A stretch of DNA of 64,000 nt from NCBI GenBank assembly GCA_943735955.1, contig OX030956.1, forward strand, positions 3,261,912-3,325,911. Reading direction: 5' to 3'. Below are positions 14,601-49,161 of this stretch, one piece after another (the first letter of the stretch is position 1; each line of letters begins with the position of its first letter). A program made the position numbers and the translations under genes. A model generated the notes under the pieces. That model saw only the letters and a list, made by a program, of their open reading frames with translations. It was not told where the DNA came from and did not search any database. The stretch is from Piscicola geometra (lineage: Eukaryota > Annelida > Clitellata > Hirudinida > Piscicolidae).

Positions 14601-15642
14601 GCAACTTGCCGTCGTTAGGCATTCGCTTCATTCGATAATGTCAGTAGCAACAATTAAAAAAAGCTTAAATAATAAACAATAAAAAAATGATAAAATTAAT
14701 AATAATGAAGCTGCAAGCAATGAAAAATGATCATTAATAAATTATTTTAATAACTAAGATTACTATGTAATATTACCATGAACAGTCCAAAGTATTTATC
14801 TATATTAGAAAGAAATTTATTTTTTCGCGAAAAAGCAGAAAATTTAAATGAGTCATGTCTGCCCTGGAGCCTTACTAGACAAGCGGCCGTTGACACTAAA
14901 TTAATTACATCTTTTAAAATTCTTTTATAAGCTTTAAGCTTTGAATTTCCTGAACGTTAAGTTAGGAAAAAATAATTTATTAGTGAAAAACTGTAATATA
15001 TATAAATAAATACATTAAATTTTGAAAAAATCTATAAACTTTTGAGAAGTCTGTTGAAATCAGCATTTAAAATATTGCAATAATAAATAATTTGTACCAA
15101 AATAATACCGATATATTATCAGAGCAATTGCTGGTTACTTCATAACATGATTAGTATGAAGAAGTTATCAAACAAACCGTATTTAAACTATTAATGCAGG
15201 TGAAATATAATCATTAAAGCAAAGAATACTAATAAAAGAGTTGGTTTTAATTAACTAGTTCTTTAATCAACAATATTCCAACAAGATAAGTCTCAATTAT
15301 ACTACAAAATAGAACAAAATAATATAATTAATATGCAAAACATTATCACGCCAACATTTGGATAGTAATTTGCAAGTCATTTCAAGGATTTATTATTCAT
15401 TTTAAAGAAAACTTAAGAATATGAATTATGCAAAGTTTTATTGTTTCTGGTTAGTATTTTACAGAGTAAAGTTTATATCAAGAATGAAGGGTCTTTATCA
15501 AGCACAATACAAAGTGCAATCATATACAAGGTTTCATTTAGCAATATTAAAATCAAAATTGTTATAAAGTCTGTTTTTTCTATCGCCAAAACTGACCCAT
15601 TTAAATTGAATCAATTTTTTCAACGCTAAAAATCTAATCTTT
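11671..15642. other. intergenic DNA, no gene recognised
   Basis: Mostly A/T-rich. GC-richer patches at about 12,130-12,440, 13,840-13,930 and 14,500-14,640 have short open frames on the minus strand but no family resemblance and no convincing splice context. No RNA gene or structured repeat was seen. Confidence 0.4.
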
Positions 15643-17270
15643 TCAACACTCAAAGCGTCTCGAGGTGAAGTGGAGAAGGGTGATGAGAAGGTAGGCGAAG
15701 ATGGCGCCACATAAAGAGCCCAGTTGTGTGAAAATGCCACAAGCCAGCAGAAACTTGCGTCCACCTAGTTGGTGGAGGGTGCAAGAGATGGAGGCTCTCA
15801 TGAAGGAGAAGATGGAAGTCATTATTAATGCCGATGAAACCTGCAGTGGTGGGGGTGGAAGTGGTGGTGCATTTGATTTGAGTTGAGATAGAAATGATGT
15901 TTGGAATGATGTGTGTATTTAAAAGTATAGTGTATGGGAGGGTTAAACATGTTCAGATATAAAATTAAAAAAAGTGTATAAAATTCTAAAAACGAATTAA
16001 CAAGATATTGATTCTCTTACGAATAAATAGGAATTTTAACAGACAATAATCAAGAGCTCACAATTAGGATCGGTCCATAAATGGTGTTTCTCATTGGAGG
16101 GTTGGGAGAGAGACCGGCGATGACGAGGTGGAAGGTGAGGATGCACAGGGCAATGCTGGTCAGGGTGCCTAAGACCCGCTGAGATGGCTTCGGAATGAAC
16201 ATGGAGAAAATCGAGAATGCAGAATTGAAGAGAGACGACAGACGAACCGTTAAGGTGTAAACCGTGTTGCCGTATGAAAGACATGTGTACGATTGAGTGG
16301 CTGGGATGATGCTGTTGATGGACATGTTTAAGAGAAAAACCACTAAGAGATAAAAGAAAAGAGTCACATTGTTCGCTGGCGGTTCAAGGAGTGGTGTCGA
16401 GAAAGATGATGATGGTGTGACTACCTGCTTGTCTCCCAAGAGTTTGTCACATCCACCGTTAGAGTTGTTTTCTTGCACTTCTGAAAGAGGTGGAGTATCC
16501 TGACTGGTCGTTGCTTCATTTTCAACCACATGAAGATTGCCGCCATTTTGTAGAGAATGCAGCCACATTTTTGAGATATTAAGAATGCAAAATGCTATGA
16601 GACTGATGATAAGAAAGATAGAAAGAATACAGAAGAATATTTTGACTGAAAAATTAGGTTCAGGAAATATTGGCTTCAAACTGTAAGAAGCATTATTGTA
16701 AGTGTCTGGAGTTAAAGTTGAAAAGTTTGTAACATTGGTACACGTTGGGTTGCCACCAAGACCTTGAAGCAGACCTAGAACTCCTGGAACCAGGCCTGAG
16801 AGACCCTGACCGAAATAGTAGGCGAACATGTACTGACTTGCAAACCGGGACATGAAGGGTAAAAAAACAAGGGTTGAAGTGCAAGATGCTAGAGATGAAA
16901 AACCAAGAAGAATGAAAACTGGCAGGCTAATAAGTTTGTCATTGATTGAAACTATGGTGCTCCAGAAGGCAGAAGTCAAAAGACAAGATGTGATGCTGAT
17001 GAGGATGATGATGAAGCCAATAATGACTTCGTGGCCATTTTGTTGTCTAGTACCTTTGCACTTGTTGTAGATAGTATAAAAGGCAGGTCCTATGTTGGCG
17101 AGTTGAATGATGAGAGTCATGTAGGTTGGCAGATTCCAACCCTCTGGCAGACGATCCACCATAATTGGCAGTTCCACCCACATTCCCACAATGTTCATCC
17201 ACGAAGCCATGCTGAAGATAGATACTAGAGTAAAAACTCCTGGGGATACCTTCTTACAATTGGAAAACAT
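15643..17270 (-). CDS. SLC52A: riboflavin transporter, SLC52A family (two exons)
   Basis: Plasma-membrane carrier for riboflavin uptake. Exon 1 is 17270-16062 (403 codons) and exon 2 is 15840-15643 (65 codons plus TGA). The intron is 16061-15841 with GTGAGC donor and CTGCAG acceptor, phase 0. The 468-aa product matches the usual 450-470 aa length. Family landmarks seen: W-V-E-L-P at 31-35 after the first membrane segment, L-P-E-G-W at 41-45, I-I-Q-L-A-N-I-G-P at 54-62, F-L-P-F-M-S-R at 136-142, G-L-S-G-L-V-P at 156-162, Q-S-Y-T-C-L-S-Y-G at 326-334, and a final membrane segment after T-Q-L-G-S-L-C-G in exon 2. Segment 176-200 holds N-x-T/S glycosylation sites (NVT, NFS, NAS), typical of the large extracellular loop; 235-300 is the long hydrophilic cytosolic loop. 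The start is the first Met ahead of membrane segment 1. Paralogue number (1, 2 or 3) cannot be assigned outside vertebrates. Confidence 0.95.
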
Positions 17271-17739
17271 TGTGATCTTGGAAATTGCAAAATCTGAAAA
17301 TGTATTTAAGATCTTAAATTTATAAAACTATTTTATAAAAATTGTATGATAAATTCAAATATGCTGAAAGTATTTTTTCTGAACAAGTTAGAAACTTTCT
17401 AAGAAAAATAAATACACAGACTGATACCTATGAATTTTTTTTAGCTAATTTAGTTTACTTAAAACACTTTAAAATATAATAAATATCAAATAAATGATAT
17501 TTGTGAAACATCAATTTTTTGAACTTAACAAAGTTTAACTAAAAGAGATATTTTTTATAATTGAACCCTAGATTTATGGGAACGCTAAATAAGTTAAACG
17601 TAAATTAAGGTTACAATTTTGTAGAGTATAACTTCAAAATTTTTAAAATGCACAATTATAAAAAATACTGAAAAAACGTTATAAAATTGTTAGAGAAGTA
17701 GAAAGTATTTTGCTCTTATTTTAATAGATTTAATTATCT
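17271..17739. other. AT-rich DNA upstream of the SLC52A gene
   Basis: This should contain the promoter and any 5' untranslated exon of the minus-strand transporter gene. No TATA box, CpG-rich patch or upstream coding exon could be picked out. Confidence 0.35.
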
Positions 17740-18015
17740 ATATATAACTCGTCTTTGCACCATCTCCAAGTATTCGTTTCTGTGTACTCATAGAATGCAG
17801 TACTTTTCTGAGTTGAAAAACATTCCCCAAATCTTCCCCCATTCCCAAAGACGACGCAGGTCTTCCTGAAGCATTCCTGAAGGAATCTTTTTGTCTACCC
17901 CACAGCTGTTTGCCAAAAAACTGATTTTGGAAGGAACTTGAAGGTCGTTGATGTAAAACAGAAAGAAAATCGTTCCAAAACACCCCCTTGGGACACCCAA
18001 AAACTTTTTTGGGTC
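17740..18015 (-). mobile_element. non-LTR retrotransposon reverse-transcriptase fragment (fossil)
   Basis: Two overlapping minus-strand frames together give the reverse-transcriptase block around G-V-P-R-G, F-F-L-F-Y-I-N-D-L and, further on, L-Q-E-D-L-R-R-L-W-E-W-G-K-I-W-G-M-F-F-N. This corresponds to the LINE consensus GVPQGSVLGPLLFLLYINDL and the L..DL..L..W...W...FN stretch after the catalytic FADD box. The FADD box itself reads F-L-A-N-S, so the catalytic aspartates are lost. A frameshift sits after G-V-P-R-G and the fragment has no neighbours from the rest of the element. CR1, L2 or Jockey-like clades all fit. Confidence 0.8.
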
Positions 18016-19064
18016 ACAACCAATTTATCGTTTTATAATTATATTTTTAAATTAATAATTTTAGAAGAAATTGTTTAATCGAATTATATAAAGTCGAGTG
18101 ATAAAAATAGCTCGTCAAGTGTAATCTTGAACTTTATTTTAGCTCGTGCTAAACTTAGCAAATTTACCAAATCTAAAACATAGATAAAAAATTAAGTCAT
18201 TCAGGTTTTACGAATTTATTGAAAAATCAATTGTTACACCAGAGCACTAACAACCCTGGCTTCGAGTCGGTACAACGGGACATTACTAATATCAGTGTGG
18301 ATGTCAGAATTGTGTGGAAATGGAATGTTTGAAAAAAGTCTTTGAAATGTTCATTTGCTAGAATTAAAAGAAAATTTACTTTTGAAAAATCATAAAGAGT
18401 ACAATTGAAATAAACTTTACCACTTCGAATAAACGATTAAAGAACAAGGTTTTAATAAATTGTCACATATTCAAGGTGAACATCGTTTTTGGTCATTTTT
18501 TAAATAAAAAAACTTAGCTAAATGAATTAGTCTGAGGCAAAATTGAAATTAAAAACGGAAAAAATATATAAGATCCATAAGTTTTATTTATCCTATAAGA
18601 GCTAACGTTTGGGCAGTGCTTCTAAACTGAAAAACAATACAATTGAATTTCAATAGATTTTCGTTGTTGGTGTGAGAATTATAAGCACAATCAGACATTT
18701 TAAAACCAAGTAACGCTCTGTCATCAAGAGATGTTAGTAAAGGGTTAAATAAACAGCAGTTTTGGTAGTATGAGTTCAAAATTATAACTAATGAACATTT
18801 AAAAAAGCTATATTTTGACTGAAAATTTATATTTCATTGTCTTTCGACTATACATTCATATCTAAAAACTAGATTTACATAATGGTTTATTTGTATTTTT
18901 AAAACATATTTAATATCTTTAAATGTTATATTTGTAAATATTCTCTTTAGTTTTTATTACTCTAAGTTTTAAGTATATTTATATTTATTTTTTATTAAAA
19001 AAACAAACTCATAGAGTTTTGGGGCTCTACAGATAAATAAAAGACTAATAATAAAAGTTGTGAA
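18016..19064. other. AT-rich intergenic DNA, no gene recognised
   Basis: No coding-like sequence beyond the LINE fossil was seen. A short GC-richer patch at 18,240-18,320 has no recognisable content. Confidence 0.4.
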
Positions 19065-19065
19065 C

Positions 19066-19260
19066 GGCGATGTTGTAATTGTTTAGACGTTGGCTCGTTA
19101 TCCCAAACGTCGCGAGTTCGGTTCCCACCATCGCCTTTTAGCTAGCGAAGAAAGGACTGTGGAACAATCTGGTGAAACCAAGAGCCACAAGAAACAAACA
19201 TAATAAGACGAATGTCTACTCATGTAAGGACCTACGTCGACGTGCTAATAGCCCATAGAT
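19066..19260 (+). repeat. tRNA-Asn-like SINE
   Basis: 19066-19135 is 70 nt and folds as a tRNA: a perfect 7-bp acceptor stem GGCGATG/CATCGCC, an A-box-like stretch after it, a stem framing an anticodon-loop-like TCGTTAT (anticodon GTT, Asn) and a B-box-like GAGTTCGGTTCCC. The order and spacing resemble tRNA-Asn(GUU), but the sequence is too divergent for a working tRNA. It is followed by about 125 nt of non-tRNA sequence to about 19,260, the tRNA-head-plus-body form of a SINE. A GTGAAC leader precedes the head, as in two other SINEs of this window. Confidence 0.6.
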
Positions 19261-21562
19261 ATGACTGAGAAAAAAGTATTTCTTCTTAAAAAAACATAAT
19301 CTTATCGAGTTTTTAAACTTTTAAAGTTCAAAAAATATTTCAAGAAATAATAAAAGTATAAGAAGTGCTTTAAAATGTAATCTCAGCCTACAGTGCTCTA
19401 ATAAAAATGACCATTACAATTCAATGTGTTTTTCAAGCGTAAATTGTTCTTTTCACACCATAATAAATAAGCTTAAAACGAGAATAAGTTTTTTTTAAAG
19501 TTTGTAGCCAGACTTTGAATGTAAAAAAGATCAATTTTGATTAAATAAATCAGACTAATTATACTCAGTTACGTTTAAATGTGTATTTTTGAAACTAATT
19601 AGTATTTTTTCAATAAACTTGAACCTGGTTTAGCCATACAACTTTATCCCGGGTTTGTGAAATAATTTAAACTTTATTGGTTGACTTATCTTTTGTGGTT
19701 TTAAAGAAATCAATCGAAAGCTTGAAAAAACGAGCTCGGGGATATCCAATAGGTTTTTAAAAAACAAGTTTTGCCCTTGTCAATAAATTTGTGGTTAAAA
19801 AAAATTTAAGCAAGCAAATTACATGTAAAAAAACATGGTTTTGTACATATCAACGAAATTGTAATATCGTTTCTAATTTATTGAAAAAGCACGAAAAATA
19901 TCGGCCACTAACTTTTCCTTCGAGTTATTATGGAGTGCGTTAAAACTTATAAAAAAATAAAATATGCTATTTGGAAATAAAATGACCAGTAAAATGATTT
20001 GATTATTAAATATAGATTTCGATAAAACAAAAATATATAAATAAGGTTTAAAAATATACTCACAAAAACACTACATTTCAATTAAGGTGTTCAAATGTAC
20101 ACTGAAGACAAAAGAAAAACATTACTTGCTGTAATCTCTATATCGAAACCAACAAATATATTTACATTTTTTACAAACAAAAAAACAAATAATTATTATT
20201 TAAAATAATCTGAGTCAAAATGATTATAACTATATTGATAATTGACAATTTCAACACGTTTTTGGAGTATCGTCTTTAGAACGATTCTCAAAGTCGAAAT
20301 TATTTCAAAACACCAAGCGTAGTTTGCACGTAAATAAGCATTAGATTTGGAATGGTACTTAAGCATTGCTTTGCAAATCAAAAAAGACTTTGTGAAAATA
20401 CTTTTTAAAATATTTATATTAACTACTTCACGCCATCGAGTTGATCTATGAATGAAAATAATAACATACAACTTTTGAAAAAAAATACATAAACTGAAAT
20501 TGAAAATATTTTGTTTCAGATAACTTTTTAAAAGGAATTTGTCTTGCATTGGTAGTGGTTTTTAATATGGCCAACTAATACTAACAATATAAAGAATAAA
20601 TTGATTTTTAGAATGTGTTCTTATCATGGCTCAGCCCTGTGTTGATAAGTTCAAATAATCAGATAATAAAGTTTTTTAATTTAAAATTTGGAACTATTTA
20701 ATTAATTAATTTAAAAGGTAAAGAGTTTCTCTTTTCTCCAGAACCAAAAACGGAAACCACTCGATAAAAAAAGTGAAAATGAACTTGTTAAGAATGATAA
20801 GAGTTCACCACCAATAAAAACAATCAAGTAATTATTGAACGAATTCCGTAATACTTAATCCATGCTATCCTTTATAATTCATCCTTTCTAGATCAACATC
20901 CAATCTCGAAACTAACTTTGAAAAAGTTATTACTAAGAGAAAGTATTTATTATACTTTATTTAGTTAAATTTATTACAATGCATAAGAATTGAGAAAAAG
21001 CTAGAAAAAAAGTTACAAAACACGGTTTGAGAAATAAAAATGTTCTACGTCAATATTTATACAATAATGTTAAAGAAGAATAAATAATTAGATTTTTGTA
21101 AAACATTTTACATTTCAATGCATTAATAAGAGATACTACAAAATTTCAATCGCTCCATTTTTCTTCAGCGTGTATCAGTATTTTATCAGCTTGTGCATTT
21201 TTATTTGCTTCATTGTCCACTTGTTAAACTTAATTTCTAGTATTTAATATGTGCAAACTCTTAAATATTACCAACTTTTTTCAACTCAATTATTATTCTC
21301 TTTGTAATATTTAGAGTAAAAAAATAATATTTATTCTAAAGACTTTATATTGAAGGATAAAATAAAATTACCAATTCTTTTAATTAATTAATATTCAATA
21401 CTCCTATTTTTTAATCGATAAATAACATAATATATTTGAATGAACTAACATTCAAATCTACTTCAATCATTCCGGTAAAACTTCAAAAAAGCTTCAATTA
21501 AAGATATTCTGAGACCAAAAGATGCAGCAAATCGTAACAAACTTCAATAAACGTAGGATCAC
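19261..21562. other. intergenic DNA downstream of CASK and upstream of the SINE
   Basis: AT-rich. On the minus strand this is the region just 3' of the CASK stop codon and should hold its 3' untranslated region; AATAAA-like hexamers occur but are too common in such DNA to call one. The open frame at 20,196-20,549 is Phe, Ile, Lys and Asn rich and unrecognised, so it is not called. Confidence 0.4.
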
Positions 21563-44975
<23,413 letters not shown>

Positions 44976-45682
44976 CTCTTTCTCTTAGTATTTCCCTTTT
45001 TTGAAGAATTTTCTCATGATGCCGATGATCAAATATGGCTTAAATACTGCCTCAAAAAATGTATTTTAGAAAATCTATTAAGTTTTAATTGAATGGTTTA
45101 AAGATATATTTATCTTATTCAATGTTTTTTCTATATAATTATCTGTTTGACTTTAATTAGCTAAAAATTGCATAAAATTATATTGTTTTTAAATATCCTT
45201 GCTAACTCAATTTAATTCTTGCAAAAACAGTAAATGAACTTCTTAAACTTTTGATTATAAAAATATACATTTAATTTTTTTACTTTTCCGTAAACGTTAT
45301 TTATTCATTATCTTTACGTCATGAACACTTTTAGAAATTCCAGGCATTGGAGCTAGTCGCTGCAGCTACCAGCCTAATGTCATCAATAAAGATTCTTCAA
45401 ATCTTTATTTTTTAAATAAATTTTATACTGTTTTATTTATCAAAATATATTTATTAAATTTTTATGATTCATTAAGTTGTAGATAAAATAATTTTTTCAA
45501 TACATCTGGTGTTTAGTTTTACCATGTTAAAGATGAACAGGAATTCATACTTTCGTTCTCTAATCTTGTGAATTGTAAACATTTTAAAATTGAAAGTTAT
45601 AAAAAAATATTATAACAATATTGATTTTTTTTCAGATTTAAATTTTTCAAAATAGGAATTATTGAATTGAATAAGAAAAATC
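44976..45682. promoter_or_regulatory. shared divergent upstream region of CASK and TMEM199
   Basis: The two start codons face away from each other across 707 bp, so this interval must contain or abut both promoters unless non-coding first exons lie elsewhere. It is AT-rich with no CpG-rich core. No convincing TATA or initiator pair was identified, so the assignment is positional only. Confidence 0.4.
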
Positions 45683-47091
45683 ATGATATTGGAATCTTAC
45701 AAAACACCTGTTTTTGTAACTGACACTTTAAAGGCATACCTTGAAAAATCTTTGACTCATCTCGATTTCAGTTTACGATCTGATGTTGAAGAATTTCTCT
45801 CTGCCTTCAAAAGTGACCAGAAAAATTATATATCCACAGCTATGCTGAAAAATGTTTACAGCAATTTTGGTGTAGAAAAATCTGGTAGGATATAGAGTTT
45901 CGGATTTTAAATAGTATAAAGCTATTTTAATTTATATTTTAACTTTTTTTCAACTGTCAAATTATTAGTTTAAAAACTATTAAATTTTAAAAGCTTCACT
46001 ACCAACTTTAAAAATAATTTTAATAGGCACATACTTGAATGGTTTGCTGTGTGGGTCTCACTTGCAACTGCCTCAAACACCAAAGCCTACACGAGTATCT
46101 TCCATTCAATGAAATTCATTGCTATTATTTATTGCCCTTTGGGCTTATATATTATTCTTGAGTGTTTTTACTATAATTAAGCAATTTCAAATAAATTCCT
46201 AATAGAATGTTTGATATTTCAATTCTTCAAACAGAACCCTGAGTTGGAAGAAAGGATAAGAAAACTTAAAAATAGGTTTGATGAAGAGACCTATAGACAG
46301 ATGGTCAAAAACGTTTCTAACAAAGAAAATGTAGTTTGAACTTTCTTATTGTATTTGAAAATTCATATAAGACTTGATGGATAACAATAATTTAATTAAT
46401 TCATGTTTCATTATTTATTTGCAATGCCTGCTTTCTATTACTTTCAGATTGAGAGCAAGGATTCTATTGGACATGAATGTTAGTTTTCTAAGCATTTAAA
46501 CCCCTATCTTCAAAAGTGATACACACACACAGAAACACACGCACGCATGCACATACACACACTCACACAGATAAAGAGTTAAACAAGCATCTGATCACCA
46601 TCTTCAACTTCCTTCTCACGGTCGTTTGCATGTTTGTGTTCGCCTTCAAAGCAACTGAGTATGCCCTCGGTACCACCAACTTGGCCGTGGTTTGTGTTCA
46701 AATATTTTTATCGTTAAATATTTTTATAGCTCTATTTGGAGTAAAAAAAGAAAACTTGTTTAAACATATATGTTATTATGTTAAAAGTATATTTTATGAT
46801 GTTAGAAATAAATTTTATTTAACATAAATTCATTTTTCTTCTAATTCATTTCTTGAATACATTCTTTAGGGTTAATTAGAGATATATGAAGTCAAAATCT
46901 AGATCTTTTGGTATGACTGTGCCTATTCTCAAAATAAAAAAAACGCATTTCAACTCCCTACTAACTAATTACGTTATAAAAAGTTGAATTTGTGTATCAA
47001 ACATTTTTTTCAGCAACTCATGGCAGGACTCACATCAGCCACGGTCGTTTTCATTGCAGACGTCTACTTCATCATCAAGTCAGATCTATGA
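45683..47091 (+). CDS. TMEM199: TMEM199 / VMA12, V-ATPase assembly factor (six exons)
   Basis: ER/Golgi membrane factor for assembly of the V-ATPase Vo sector, the orthologue of yeast Vma12. Exons: 45683-45884, 46027-46094, 46235-46330, 46448-46478, 46571-46689, 47014-47091; all GT-AG and phase-consistent. Total 594 nt, 197 aa against about 208 in human. Family marks: Y-L-N-G-L-L-C-G-S in exon 2 (human YLHELLEGS), N-P-E-L-E-E-R-I-R-K-L-K and E-T-Y-R-Q-M-V-K-N-V in exon 3 (human NPELVARLEKIK and EEYKRITRNV). Two membrane helices follow: L-I-T-I-F-N-F-L-L-T-V-V (about 140-160) and A-T-V-V-F-I-A-D-V-Y-F-I-I (about 179-192). The 92-bp fourth intron consists largely of CA repeat up to its acceptor. 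Confidence 0.94.
46522..46570 (+). repeat. CA-rich tract at the TMEM199 exon 5 acceptor
   Basis: ACAC, CGCACGCATGCACA and ACACTCACACAG runs fill most of intron 4 and end in the splice acceptor at 46,570. There is no pyrimidine tract between the repeat and the AG. Confidence 0.85.
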
Positions 47092-47878
47092 GCCTCTGAA
47101 CCCATGCATTCATTCTATGATGAATTCATTATTTTACTTTTCAATGTTCAAGGTATTTGTTATGTCAGAAAAGAGTCATCTCATATAGATTAATAGTTGA
47201 AATTATTGAAGCAATTTGTTATTCTAAAATAATCACTGAAATTATTACTTATTATCAGTGTTTTCAGCGACTGAAGTCTGTAAAATGTGTTTAATAAGTC
47301 GTTCAAAGTTTTCCTTCTTTATATATTAATGGTCAAAATCATTAGTTGACACAAAATAGTTACTTCAAAGGCTCCAAGACTTGTTGGTAAGATAAAAATT
47401 AGGAAATTTCGATACTTCTCATTTTTTTAGAGTAAAACTTTAGAGTTAAGATGTGTTTGTGCATGATAATTATATTAAAACAGCGTTTATTTAATTAAAC
47501 TTACTTTTTTTGTTTTATTGTAAAAATATTTCAGTGGAGTCATCTTCATCGAGAGTGTAAAAAGAAAATGATGGAAAGTTGATTAAGCGTTTAAATTTTT
47601 CATTATTTATAATCCGTAAACCATATTTTTCAGCAATTCATTCGAGTACAAGTTTTTAACACGGTTGATCCTTTATTGACACGTAGAATAAATACAATAT
47701 CAATAATTGAGTTAATTCTCTCATCAGATTTCTTATATTTCATTGGTTCTTTTCAATTAAATCGCTAAATATATTAGTAGAACGATTTTCATTAACAGCT
47801 TGAAACTAATCGATAAGCTTCATAAACTCACATGTGTAACCAAAAAGTCACACTATAAATTCAAAACACATTAGTGAG
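47092..47878. other. AT-rich DNA between convergent genes
   Basis: Downstream of TMEM199 on the plus strand and downstream of the 47,879-48,048 exon on the minus strand; it should carry both 3' untranslated regions. Nothing else was seen. Confidence 0.4.
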
Positions 47879-48048
47879 CTATCCAGCATTATTCAGTATC
47901 GTTTGTAGCTTCTTTCGGCTCTGGCTGGCTCGATGCTTGCTCCGAAAGTTCAGAGAACTGTATTTGGGCAAGACTGGTTCATCTAAGCCTTTGCGCCTTG
48001 CATCCAGTATGCTGTACGCAAAAGGGATGTTGTCGAAGCCTGCCACGT
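47879..48048 (-). CDS. probable terminal exon of an unrecognised minus-strand gene
   Basis: After an acceptor CACCAATAG on the minus strand, a frame runs 55 codons to TAG (47,881-47,879). Its codon choice is GC-leaning (AAC, TTC, TAC, CTG, AGC), like the confident exons here and unlike the surroundings. It reads G-F-D-N-I-P-F-A-Y-S-I-L-D, then A-R-R-K-G-L-D-E-P-V-L-P-K-Y, and ends L-Q-T-I-L-N-N-A-G. It is rich in basic pairs. It starts two bases into a codon, which fits the phase-1 end of the exon at 60,787-60,316. No family was recognised. Whether other exons lie between them is unknown. Confidence 0.5.
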
Positions 48049-48177
48049 CTATTGGTGGGTGGTGAGTGTTTTGGTTAATTATGGACAATTTTGTGTGTGG
48101 TCTCTATTACATCTCTCAATGCATACGTCGCAAACACCGCATCATATACACTAGGTATATGATAATTCACGGCTGCT

Positions 48178-48255
48178 CGTTAGGGATTCGAGCTGTCAAC
48201 CTTTGAGTCGCAAATCAAACGTCTACCTTTTAAGCCATCCCCGCTCCCCATACTA
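48178..48255 (-). repeat. tRNA-like SINE head
   Basis: On the minus strand: GGGGATGGCTTAAAAGGTAG resembles an acceptor plus A box, and AGCTCGAATCCC resembles a B box, with a tRNA-like spacing. The D and T loops are imperfect and no matching acceptor stem was found, so a decayed SINE or tRNA pseudogene is more likely than a functional tRNA. Confidence 0.4.
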
Positions 48256-48584
48256 TATGAAATAGCACCTAGATCGTAAAGATGAAGTTCATAATTTTTG
48301 TAAAGAAATAGTAAAACTGTAAGATTTTATAAAAACTGTACATTTGAAGCAATCAAAGACTGACAGCTAGGCACAGTTACTCAAAAAGTAACTTTGTAAC
48401 CATTATTCAGTTAATTTGTTTCTAAGTTTATGAAAGTAGCAGTTAAACCTTATTTATAATTATATAAAAAAATGAGTTGAATGAAATCTTAAATAAAACA
48501 CAATATTACTTTAAATACTTTTAAAGAGCTTCTTAGTATTATAAAATTGAATAAAATTATTCATCACAATTTCGAATGGCACAG

Positions 48585-48608
48585 GAATTTATATATATAT
48601 ATATATAT
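48585..48608. repeat. (AT)n microsatellite
   Basis: A short uninterrupted TA run of about 10 units just left of the piggyBac element. Confidence 0.9.
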
Positions 48609-48765
48609 TTAAAAATCTTCGAAAATATTTAAAAAATTATTTTTTGTATGTCTAAAAATTAAATTATTGTTTCAACAATTTTCTAATGGTTGGAATAATC
48701 ATTCAAGTTTTTGGAACGACGTTAAAAAAAGTTATTCTCAGCTAAAAAGGTCGTTTGGTCTTTAA

Positions 48766-48778
48766 CCCATTAACGCAT
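48766..48778 (+). repeat. piggyBac left terminal inverted repeat
   Basis: CCCATTAACGCAT, directly after TTAA. It is the exact reverse complement of 50,507-50,519. Confidence 0.95.
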
Positions 48779-48780
48779 AC

Positions 48781-48798
48781 TGTCCTTTTTTAAGGACA
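48781..48798. repeat. piggyBac internal palindrome, copy 1
   Basis: TGTCCTTTTTTAAGGACA: 7-bp arms TGTCCTT/AAGGACA around TTTT. It starts 2 bp inside the left terminal repeat. Identical copies occur at 49,128-49,145 and 50,371-50,388. Confidence 0.9.
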
Positions 48799-49127
48799 GC
48801 AATAACAAGTTTTTTTTATAATAGTTATCTTGATTATATTTATTATCTTTGCAACTAATCCTGTCTTATATAAACTGAAGTCTTTAAAAAAAAAATTTTT
48901 GTGATTTGAAATTGATAAATTGTTTCGATATTCTGATTTTTCAAGGCGATAACTAAATTTTTTGTGTTTTTGTCATGGCTCATGAAAAAAAGTTAGTTAT
49001 AATTTTATTTAATGTCTACCATTTATGATTTATAATATTATTCCATTGTTATTCATTCTTATATCTTATTTTAAAATAAATTTCATTTTACATGTAATAT
49101 TATTTCCAAAAACTGTGTTTTATTGAG

Positions 49128-49145
49128 TGTCCTTTTTTAAGGACA
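49128..49145. repeat. piggyBac internal palindrome, copy 2
   Basis: Identical to the copy at 48,781. It lies 16 bp before the transposase ATG, so it could overlap the promoter or 5' leader. Confidence 0.9.
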
Positions 49146-49161
49146 CTATGCAGTAATACAG

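Noticed and set aside
16036..17228. Additional frames on both strands over SLC52A
   Set aside because: Out-of-frame or antisense shadows of the transporter exons.
20196..20549. 117-residue minus-strand frame
   Set aside because: Biased Lys/Ile/Phe/Asn composition expected from AT-rich DNA; no homology or splice signals.
47874..48065. Plus-strand 63-residue frame
   Set aside because: Antisense of the better-supported minus-strand exon at 47,879-48,048, which has an acceptor and a matching phase.
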